From positions 1 through 49,023 of IMG/VR virus record IMGVR_UViG_3300005295_000015: DNA of 49,023 nucleotides. One strand, written 5' to 3'. This DNA comes from a virus. The position numbers and the translations under genes are program-made. Under the pieces are notes generated by a model. That model searched no databases and had not been told where the DNA came from. It saw only the letters and a program-made list of their open reading frames with translations. Below are positions 12,363 through 20,200 of this stretch, one piece after another (position 1 is the stretch's first letter; the number at the start of each line of letters is the position of its first letter).

Positions 12363-14849
12363 GTGGATTCTAAGTATGTCCCAGGTAAAGGGCCGGTAGG
12401 TAAGGTAGACCTAATGGTCGTAGGTATAGCCCCAGGTGGAGATGAAGTCTGGAAGGGAGAGCCGTTCGTAGGTCCATCGGGTGCCGTTCTAAAAGAGGAT
12501 ATGAAAGATGCTGGATATGCATTGGAACGATGTTATAAAACTAATGTTTTTAAGTATCAGTTGCCTAATAATGAGTTCGCTCGTTATAAGGAAATGGGAC
12601 TCTCATTACCGCACGCACTGGCGGAGTTACAACAAGAAGTGGAATCATGCGATCCTAATTGTATCCTCGGTTTGGGAGATCCTGTTCTTTACTCTCTTGC
12701 TGCTAAGTCTGGGAAGGGTAATGGTATTAATGTTTGGAGAGGTTCGGTCCTTCCTGTCCTAGGAAATAGGAAAGCAGTATTCACCTGGCATCCTGCTGCT
12801 GAATTACATGGAAAAGGGGAAGGGAAGTTTGCAGCCTGGCAGAAGTATGTTAGGAAGTTTGATATTAAACGAGCTGTTGATCAATCCTCCTTTCGTGAAA
12901 TAAGGAATCCATTTAGACACCTTTGGATCGCTAGAGATTCCTCAGAAGTTTATCGTTATCTAGAGCGTAACATCGGTGTTCATCAATACTGTGCCGTTGA
13001 TATTGAAGCTATCGAGCATATCCCCGTCTGCATAGGTTTATCCTTCTCTACTGGAGAAGCAGTCTCCATTCCCCTCTGGAATCATTTCCCAGTTAAAGTC
13101 CACTGGGACTCCCATCCTAAAAAGAATAAGGAATACGTTCTTAAAGTTTCTGATCTCTCCGATTACGATTTAGCTTTTGTATGGAAACTGTTAGCTTCTT
13201 TGTTTTTGGATAAACGGGTCAAGTTCATAGGACAGAACTTCAAGTATGACGAAGATAAGCTCAACCGGCTCGGATTCTATTTCCATTCGCTCTACGCAGA
13301 TACTCTCATCGCAGCAAAATGTATATCCAGTGAAATGCCGGGTGGTCTGGGATTTCTTACTTCTATCCACACAGAAGAACCCTATTATAAAGATGAGGGT
13401 AAAGACTTCGTCCCAGGCCGAGATAACATTCGTGATTTTCTTCTTTACAATTGCAAGGATGCAGCTTGCACTCTGGAAATTTTTCTGGCGCAATTGGCAG
13501 AACTTACCCAGATTCCTGGAGCGTTAGATTCGTTTCTGAACTTCAGGATGAAACTCCACCATGCTTATCATAAGGTGGAGAATGTAGGATTTAAGACTGA
13601 TAATGATAGAAGGAAACAATTAATAGAGGCCTACGTTTATCGGCTCATTGAACTAGAGAAAGAGTTCAGAGCAATTACCCTCAACTATACTGAGGATATT
13701 ATCAATATAGCTTCACCTGTTAGACTACATAAGTTAATTTATCAGGAGATGAGAATTCCTCTTAGAGCAGGAACAGGCGAGGAAGTCCTGACCGCTCTAA
13801 TGGCAAACGTAGTCAAGGATCCAATTAAGAAAAGAGGGTTAGAAATTATTCTAGCTTGGAGAAGAGTTGATAAGACTCTAAGCACTTACCTAGCAGCGGA
13901 GGATGACTACGATGGAAGACTTAGAACAACTTATAAAATCACTGGAACAGAAAGCTTCAGAACTTCAACTCAAATACTCAAGAGTCCACTACGAAACAGA
14001 GAGATTGGATGGGCTCTCCAAACAGTTACCAAACATGGAGATACTGGAAACGATCTTAGAAGCATATTGGTCGCAGATCCAGGCTATGTTTTCGTTAACA
14101 TTGACCAGTCACAAGCTGAAGCCAGAGTCTGCTCTAAGCTGGCTAACGATGAGGCAACACTTAGGTTATATGATTCAAATGATATTCACGCACTCACTGC
14201 TTCTAAAGTCTTTGGAGGAGATGAGGCTCGTTGGTCTAAAAAAGTCCTTGGATACGAATGTCCAGAACGATACTGCGGGAAAACAGCCCGACACGCCTAT
14301 CACCTAGCAATCGGGAAACGGGAACTAATGATTAACATGAATACCGATGCTAGGAAGTATAAGATTCCTCTTAATATTTCAGAGTATAAAGCGGGTCAGA
14401 TTCTAGAAGCATTAAGAAAGATGACCCCTAAGATTCAGGAGATCTATCATGAGGAAATTAAAAGACATCTCATGAATGACAGAAGACTCCATGGAACATA
14501 CGGAGCCTCCTTCTACTTATACGAAGAGTGGGGAAACGATCTTTTCAAAGCTGCTTACTCTCGGATACCTCAACAAACTGTCTCAGATAAGACTAAGAAA
14601 GTCATGCTCTGGGCACAGAAGGAAATCTGGGATTGTAAAGTAGTGGGAGAGTCTCATGATGCCTTATTATTCCTGTGCCCTGAACGAAAAGTGGACGAAT
14701 ATGTTCCTCGTATTCGAGCAGAATTCGAAATTCCCATTGATTTTTCTCAATGTTCTCTTCCCAGAACGGAACTGGTAATCCCAACTGATGCCGAGATTGG
14801 ATATAATTACGAGAAGCTTGAAAAGTATAAGATTAAGAAAGTAGCCTAA
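12363..14849 (+). CDS. polA: DNA polymerase I (family A) with N-terminal UDG-like domain
   Basis: About 828 residues from the GTG at 12363, preceded by GGAG; a TTG at 12351 is the alternative, and numbering here uses it. Residues 20-170 form a uracil-DNA-glycosylase-like domain (GIAPG at 25-29, KGEPFVGPSG at 35-44, WHPA at 146-149), as in SPO1-type polymerases. Family 4 enzymes have Glu where this one has Ile26, so glycosylase activity is doubtful. The 3'-5' exonuclease domain follows with D217 and E219, D300 in NFKYDED, and Y366/D370 (YNCKD). Polymerase motif A is NIDQSQ with D585, motif B is GKTARHAYHLAIG, and motif C reads SHDALLF, where most relatives have HDE. No 5'-3' exonuclease domain is present. 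It is the replicative polymerase, and the stop shares a base with the next gene. Confidence 0.93.
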   Translation: MDSKYVPGKGPVGKVDLMVVGIAPGGDEVWKGEPFVGPSGAVLKEDMKDAGYALERCYKTNVFKYQLPNNEFARYKEMGLSLPHALAELQQEVESCDPNCILGLGDPVLYSLAAKSGKGNGINVWRGSVLPVLGNRKAVFTWHPAAELHGKGEGKFAAWQKYVRKFDIKRAVDQSSFREIRNPFRHLWIARDSSEVYRYLERNIGVHQYCAVDIEAIEHIPVCIGLSFSTGEAVSIPLWNHFPVKVHWDSHPKKNKEYVLKVSDLSDYDLAFVWKLLASLFLDKRVKFIGQNFKYDEDKLNRLGFYFHSLYADTLIAAKCISSEMPGGLGFLTSIHTEEPYYKDEGKDFVPGRDNIRDFLLYNCKDAACTLEIFLAQLAELTQIPGALDSFLNFRMKLHHAYHKVENVGFKTDNDRRKQLIEAYVYRLIELEKEFRAITLNYTEDIINIASPVRLHKLIYQEMRIPLRAGTGEEVLTALMANVVKDPIKKRGLEIILAWRRVDKTLSTYLAAEDDYDGRLRTTYKITGTESFRTSTQILKSPLRNREIGWALQTVTKHGDTGNDLRSILVADPGYVFVNIDQSQAEARVCSKLANDEATLRLYDSNDIHALTASKVFGGDEARWSKKVLGYECPERYCGKTARHAYHLAIGKRELMINMNTDARKYKIPLNISEYKAGQILEALRKMTPKIQEIYHEEIKRHLMNDRRLHGTYGASFYLYEEWGNDLFKAAYSRIPQQTVSDKTKKVMLWAQKEIWDCKVVGESHDALLFLCPERKVDEYVPRIRAEFEIPIDFSQCSLPRTELVIPTDAEIGYNYEKLEKYKIKKVA

Positions 14850-16054
14850 TGGACTGGCTATCCCAGACAGTTGAAACTTTCGATGAGTTTGAATCCCCTA
14901 AACGTTTCTACTACTGGAGCATCCTCAGTGCAGTAAGCGCGATTCTCAAGGATAGAGTTTATTTTGATCGCTACCTCTATAAACTTTATCCAAATATCTA
15001 CGTCCTATTATACGGACCATCAGCGATTAAGAAAGGACCACCAATTGGACTCGCCAAAGATATCGTCAATCGAGTGGGAAACACACGCGTCATCAATGGT
15101 AGAGCAACTGTTGAAGCCATTATTAAAGAACTTGGAACAGCACAAAGTCGTTCTGGAAAAGCTCCAATCAACGACTCATGCGGGTTTATCAATTCATCTG
15201 AACTCTCTAGCGCGCTTATTGGAAACACTAATTCACTCGATATCCTTACAGATCTCTTTGATAGAATCTACAATGAAGGGGTATGGACCTACAGAACAAA
15301 AACCGCAGAGTCCATCATCCTAAAGAACCCTACGATAACCTGGCTCGCTGGAACTAACGAAGCTCTATTCAGGGAATTCGTTCCGGAGAAGAATCTTAAG
15401 GGTGGATTGATTGGTCGAACGTTCGTAATCAGCGAGCATAAAGAGAATAGACTCAACTCTTTAATGTTCGAGCCCAAGATAATTATCGATCGTCAGAAGA
15501 TAGCAGATGGAATAGCTCACATCACTAATCTAACTGGCGAATTCTACATGGCCGATGATGTCAGAAAAGCATTCAATGCGTGGTATGAAGAGTTCCGAAT
15601 CAAAGTTGCCGCTAAGCTCGAAGATGATACTGGAACTGTCGGACGCATTGATGATAATATTCTCAAGCTTAGTATGCTTATTTCTGTGGCTCGCCGTAAT
15701 GAGCTTAGAATTACCCTTGATGATATACAGGAAGCAATGGGGGAAGTCCTTCAGCTTATCGCCCCAACCAAGAAAGTTGCCCAGAGCCTTAAGCAAAACG
15801 AGATTACACTCACTGAGAAGCGAAATCTTGTCCTTAAATATCTTGCTAGCCGAGAAGATTTCAGTGAGACTAAGGTTAATCTTCTCCAACGTTTTACCTT
15901 GAAGATGGACCATGAAGATTTAGATAGGATCGTCGCCTTCCTAGAACAGGCGAAGGTTATCAGTATCAGTAACGCAGGAGGTAGTATTAAATACCGCCTG
16001 AATATGGAGATTCAAAAGGTAGCGGAATACGTTCGTGAAAACTTCAGCAAATGA
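14849..16054 (+). CDS. DUF3987-like replication ATPase (possible helicase)
   Basis: A 401-residue protein, coupled to the polymerase gene. It resembles DUF3987/YfjI-type proteins found beside phage polymerases, which are thought to act as helicase or primase-associated ATPases. LLYGPSAIKKGPPIGLAK at about 53-70 occupies the P-loop place, but the GKT ending is replaced by KKGPP. TRVINGRATVEAIIKEL, FINSSELSSALIG and TWLAGTNEALF follow as later core strands. The C-terminal part (about 320-400) looks like a winged helix (LVLKYLASREDFSETKVNLLQRF). No other replicative helicase is visible, so this is the best candidate. ATP use by the altered loop is uncertain. Confidence 0.65.
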   Translation: MDWLSQTVETFDEFESPKRFYYWSILSAVSAILKDRVYFDRYLYKLYPNIYVLLYGPSAIKKGPPIGLAKDIVNRVGNTRVINGRATVEAIIKELGTAQSRSGKAPINDSCGFINSSELSSALIGNTNSLDILTDLFDRIYNEGVWTYRTKTAESIILKNPTITWLAGTNEALFREFVPEKNLKGGLIGRTFVISEHKENRLNSLMFEPKIIIDRQKIADGIAHITNLTGEFYMADDVRKAFNAWYEEFRIKVAAKLEDDTGTVGRIDDNILKLSMLISVARRNELRITLDDIQEAMGEVLQLIAPTKKVAQSLKQNEITLTEKRNLVLKYLASREDFSETKVNLLQRFTLKMDHEDLDRIVAFLEQAKVISISNAGGSIKYRLNMEIQKVAEYVRENFSK

Positions 16055-16143
16055 CTACTATCCAACGTTTATTTAGATATCGAAGTATTGATCCAGTAAC
16101 AGGTTGTTGGTTATGGACAAAAGCTAGGGAAGATAAACAATGA
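16051..16143 (+). pseudogene. Truncated HNH endonuclease remnant (30 residues)
   Basis: A short frame overlapping both neighbours by four bases (ATGA type junctions). The translation ends RSIDPVTGCWLWTKAREDKQ, which matches the first beta strand of phage HNH endonucleases, usually DPxTGCWLWTGA. The histidine motifs are missing, because a stop comes after 30 residues. It is probably the relic of a homing endonuclease gene, though the coupling may keep it translated. Confidence 0.6.
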
Positions 16144-16358
16144 TCACCCCTCGTTTTACAAAAGAGTTAGAGCAACTCTTGAATGCTCATTCAATAGACT
16201 CGCTAAGCGACACCCCCGCAGCGATTCTAGCAGAGTTTATTACGGAGTTTCTTAACGATCTGCAAAAATTGAATAGAGCCAGGAGTAGAGCATGCGCGGA
16301 AAGTTCTCGACCATTACAGACAAAGGATTCGGATTTATCACAGGAGAAGATGGAGTAG
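16140..16358 (+). CDS. Small hypothetical protein
   Basis: A 72-residue mostly helical protein (TKELEQLLNAHSIDSLSDTPAAILAEFITEFLNDLQKLNRAR). The ATG overlaps the stop of the HNH remnant. Its last 67 bases overlap the cold-shock gene in another frame, so the C-terminus may be unconstrained. Function unknown. Confidence 0.6.
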   Translation: MITPRFTKELEQLLNAHSIDSLSDTPAAILAEFITEFLNDLQKLNRARSRACAESSRPLQTKDSDLSQEKME

Positions 16359-16501
16359 AGTATTTCTGTCATAAATCCGCATTTCGAGGTAAGTGGTTCT
16401 CGATCATGGAAGAAGTGAAGGACGGGAAGGAGATTAAGGTAGAGTTCAAGAAGGGAGATGATCGAAAGGGAGCACGAGCGGAGGAGGTTAGATTAGTATG
16501 A
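16292..16501 (+). CDS. Cold-shock domain protein
   Basis: A 69-residue protein with the full length of a cold-shock domain. GKFSTITDKGFGFITGEDG contains the RNP-1 motif KGFGFI at 11-16, and EYFCHKSAF contains the RNP-2 type strand (YFCHKS, 24-29). VKDGKEIKVEFKKGD and a final ARAEEVRLV follow. Such proteins bind single-stranded RNA or DNA and can act as RNA chaperones. The start is fixed by the family's usual length, although it overlaps the previous gene by 67 bases. The last four bases overlap the lipoprotein gene. Confidence 0.85.
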   Translation: MRGKFSTITDKGFGFITGEDGVEYFCHKSAFRGKWFSIMEEVKDGKEIKVEFKKGDDRKGARAEEVRLV

Positions 16502-16740
16502 AGAATTTAATAATCTCAATCTTTATTCTCGGCCTCTTCCTAGCAGCTTGTGGAGTAAAGCTTAAGAACTTCGATATGCAGGACGAGACTGCTGAAGTTA
16601 GAATCTCTGAGGATGCAGGTATCCGAGCAGTTTGTATCCAATGGTTTGAGATGCAATCTACTCCTCAGACTTACCAATGGAAGTGCTCTAATATTTCTGA
16701 TTTAAGGAAGATTCTATTTCCTAAAGCGGGAGTGTGGTAA
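16498..16740 (+). CDS. Small lipoprotein
   Basis: An 80-residue protein with a classical lipoprotein signal: MKN, a hydrophobic stretch IISIFILGLFLAAC, and a lipobox ending at Cys18. The mature part of about 63 residues has two more cysteines (C46, C63) that could form a disulphide. It may be an outer-membrane spanin subunit or a superinfection-exclusion lipoprotein. It is not proline-rich as Rz1 is, and no inner-membrane partner is adjacent, so the role stays open. It points to a host that processes lipoproteins. Confidence 0.75.
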   Translation: MKNLIISIFILGLFLAACGVKLKNFDMQDETAEVRISEDAGIRAVCIQWFEMQSTPQTYQWKCSNISDLRKILFPKAGVW

Positions 16741-17202
16741 ATGAGCGATTCGATGAGACCTTCTAATAAAGATAAGTTCGATTTCGATTCCGGAGCTTCT
16801 TCATCAGGAACTATTCCTCCCTATGAATGTTTAACTCTTAATTTCCTCCGTAGATGTGCTAGAAGGATGCAGTTAGGACTTCATTATGGAAAGCACAATT
16901 GGAAGAAAGGAGCGGAGGATAAGAAGTTCATCCTGGAGAGGCTAGGACATGCAGTAGAACATCTGCATAAAGCTATGGAACAGATCGACACTGATCAAAG
17001 AATGATAGATGACGATCTGTCCGCAGTAGCCGTTAACTGTATGTTCGGGATGGAATACCAGGAACGATTTAAGTTAAGCAGTCGAAAAGGGATATCCTTT
17101 GATAACGTAGAAGATGAGAAGTCCAGCTACACAGACCCTAAGGACCAGGAGGACATCACTACTAACAGGAAGCCCGAGTATTCTAATGATCGGAGGAAGT
17201 AA
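16741..17202 (+). CDS. dATP/dGTP diphosphohydrolase-like protein (DUF5664-type)
   Basis: A 153-residue protein, last gene of the rightward chain. It resembles the N-terminal dATP/dGTP diphosphohydrolase family (all-alpha, MazG-like). IPPYECLTLNFLRRCARRMQLGLHYGKHNWKKG at about 25-57 contains the HYGxxNWxKG core. HAVEHLHKAM (70-79) and DDDLSAVAVNCMFGM (90-104) carry the likely metal-binding acids. The family hydrolyses purine dNTPs, and in Z-genome phages a member (MazZ) supports base replacement. No PurZ is seen here, so ordinary pool control is more likely. The last 45 residues look disordered and overlap an antisense membrane-protein gene. Confidence 0.72.
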   Translation: MSDSMRPSNKDKFDFDSGASSSGTIPPYECLTLNFLRRCARRMQLGLHYGKHNWKKGAEDKKFILERLGHAVEHLHKAMEQIDTDQRMIDDDLSAVAVNCMFGMEYQERFKLSSRKGISFDNVEDEKSSYTDPKDQEDITTNRKPEYSNDRRK

Positions 17203-17262
17203 AAGATTCAGAAGAAAACCTGTGATTACCGCTATTATGATTCTCCAAAAAATTGGACCCAT
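17074..17262 (-). CDS. Two-helix membrane protein, holin candidate
   Basis: A 62-residue minus-strand ORF starting one base after the stop of the 1363-residue gene. Two hydrophobic helices (FWRIIIAVITGFLLNLLLPPII and VLLVLRVCVAGLLIFYVI) are joined by a short polar loop, and the start immediately follows the upstream gene. This is the architecture of a small holin or other phage membrane protein. It ends the leftward operon. It overlaps the rightward diphosphohydrolase-like gene by 129 bases on the opposite strand, so one strand's product must tolerate the other's codons. I judge it real because of the membrane pattern and the tight coupling. Confidence 0.6.
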   Translation of the reverse strand: MGPIFWRIIIAVITGFLLNLLLPPIIRILGLPVSSDVLLVLRVCVAGLLIFYVIKGYPFSTA

Positions 17263-17263
17263 T

Positions 17264-20200
17264 TTATCTCCCGTAAACAGTAAGAGGAGCGCCTAATGCA
17301 TCAGGAAAAATCAATGGAACTAGACTTGGATCTTCCTGAAGCAACTCGTACAAATCCTGGGTTATCATAGGAGTCATCAAAGACTTACCCATCGAATTCT
17401 CGAAGGGATTCGGATTAGTCATATCCAAGGGTTTATTCCCGAACTCCTTTTGATTTAGGAGTTGCATAGCAGTTTGCATAACTGGAGAAGCCAGCCCTTC
17501 CCCAAAGTCTTCAATGAGAGAGACAGCATCTCCCATTGGGGGCTGGCCTATTTTAAATCTATTCCCTGCTCCGGTTGTAACCTGACGAGAAGAAAGACGA
17601 GAACCTAGGGTAGCAAACCTTCCATAGCCTCCGGTAAAGTCAACTGAAACCCCCTTCTTTCCTCTACCGAATCTAGATTTCATATAGTCCGGGCTCGTAG
17701 GTTCATCCCCTGTTTTAGCTCCAAAGAGAGACATTAACGAATTCCCAGCTACAACCAATCCAGCGATTGAGAGTATCTGTTTCAGATATTCCTTCCTCAT
17801 CACAGGATCAGCTTTAGCCCATGAGATAGGATTGAAGAACTTGTTGATGTTCTGAATCCTGGAAGAGAATAATCTAGGGGAGAACAAAGCTACATTAAGA
17901 ACATCAGCATTAGATTCTACTGAAAAGCTCCTAGCTAATTTAGCTCCTGAAGCTGGTCCTAAGAATCGAGAGTTAGGAAGTTTAAGTTCTGGAGTTGATA
18001 ATCTTCCTCTCCCTGTTGAGCGATTAACCTCATTCCCGATAAGCTGAGCAACGAGCGGATTCTTAGGATTATAAGTTTCAGCTTCATTTAGTTCCTTCTC
18101 GTTCTTAGCTCCCTTCTTAGTACTTTCATAAAGCCTATTATAGTTATCAACTAGAACCTGAGTAGCTCCCCTCCTTAATGAGAGGATAGCATCCGAGTAA
18201 GCTCGATTAGAAGCTCTAGGAGGGTTTGGAAGATTTAATCCGGTCTTTTTATTAACCCAGGCAATAGGCTTCTCAACTAAATCTAGACCCATAATAGCCT
18301 CTTCCTGCCCAATGAGAGGACCGGAAGTATGAGTTAGATCAACCTTTGCTAGATCATAGTAGGACGTAGCCTTTCCTCCCTGATCTCTCCAATTAGGTTG
18401 ATTCAATGGATCAGTTTTTAGTTCGTTTAAGAATCTCTGATGCCCATCCTCAGAAGCATAAGAAATAAACTGCTGCCTAAAAGCTTTCCACCAGAAAGGT
18501 CTACCAGTATAAGCTACTCCCTGACGAAGAACTGGACCTAAGTCAGCGGTAGCCTTCATTCCTTTGAAAAATCCAGCAGCTTTGATTAGGACACCATCAT
18601 CCTCTAGTTGTTGCCTTAAAGCTAAACTTCCGGGGTCTGGGGGCGGAGTTTTCCCTGATTGATATTGTCCGATTCTGTCGATGATGGGTTTCCTAGGAAC
18701 TCCGCCTCCATTACCGCCAGCACTGCTCTGAGTGCCGCGCCTTCTTCCGGTGGGAGTTGCTGACTTGACTCCCGTTCCGCTAAGATAGTCCTCTGTAACA
18801 GCTGCTCTCCACCTACTTTCATCATAGATCCGTAGTAAGTCCTGAAATTCTGGAGTATACGCGAGATTTCCCCTTGCGTCTGTCCCTGAGAGGAGTCTGG
18901 TAAAGTCCGTCGCGAATTGAATCGGCTGTTCGATTCCTGTTTTTGCATAGATTTCTCCAAGTCTCTTAACGAATCCAAACCCGTGGCCCATGTCTAGACC
19001 ACCGTGGTCCTGCACTTCCTTATAGTAAGTTTGCATGAACAAACCTACGTCAGGATGCATTAGATCTTCCCTATTGAACTTAACTACCGAAGAAGGATCT
19101 TCTCTTCCAATATGAGCAAGTTCATGCAAAGTAGTTACAGCCGTTGCAATAGCTGTATCGAACGGCCCCTCCTCATACTGCGCATGAGAGAAGGGATTAA
19201 TTAGAATAATAGATTTCTTTCCCTTACTCTCAGGATTAGGAATATGCACACCATGCATGTTAGGATCGAGAACAATCCCAACTCCTTCTAACTTGTCAGA
19301 CCATTCGGTATTACCAGATTTAGAAAGAGCTTCCTCAATAAAATCATCAAGGTAGGTAGTTAATTGTTTAATATAGGGACTATTAACGAGAGCAGATTTC
19401 TCAGTTGAAGATAGACGATCTCCGGGATCAAAGAGAATAGAGTTCCTGAATCTTTTTCCTTCTGTTGGAATGACAGCAAGATTCTCGTAAATCTCTTTTA
19501 GTTTACTCTGAGCCTGCACCCTACGAGGATTGATTAGAGTTTCGTCTAAATAATTTTTGATTTCCTGCTCTGTTTTTTCTTTCAAACCTTCTCTTTGGAC
19601 AGGGAATGGATATTCCTTACTTCCTTCTTCCACCTTAGGCCTAACATTGATTAGGACCTCATCAGGTAAACCTTTAGTTTCCTCTTCTAAATAGTGCGTT
19701 CCCGAATATTGATACATTCCATTATTAAGAACTCTTAATCGGATAGCATTCCTAGGTTTATCTTCCCTAGAAACAGTATGAGGAATAGTTAAATCAACAT
19801 CACTATGACCAAAGTCCCTAGTTGCAATAGGAGTATCATTATGAGTTAGTTCTGCAGTATAAGGATTATCCGTGAATCTATCCCAACTGTTAGTACCATA
19901 TTTAGTTTTAATTTTAGTTGGAATCCCTCTAGAATACTTCATTACTTCCTCTACCATATTTTTGGCAGAGTATCCAGTTTGTTCAGGATTTAGACTAGTA
20001 ATAATCTTAGTTCCCGTAGGAGTTCCATGAGGCATAAGCTCAGTCTTAGGCTTAACCTCAGTCATGAACTCTTCCGGAGTTCCTTGCATAGTATGCTTGA
20101 CGATATTCGGACCTTCCTTGGTAATTGTCTCTACGGTAAAGTGTTCCCCTCCTAGCATGTAGGAAGCTTTACCTACGCCCTTACCTCCTGTAGCTCCCCC

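Noticed and set aside
13903-14307. Alternative-frame ORF of 134 residues inside the polymerase gene
   Set aside because: The polymerase frame carries conserved motifs A and B there; the other frame is Leu/Ser/Thr-rich with no recognised feature.
16741-17202. Z-genome (2-aminoadenine) phage
   Set aside because: A MazZ-like protein is present, but no PurZ-like adenylosuccinate synthetase or DatZ was seen, and the polymerase is the UDG-PolA type.
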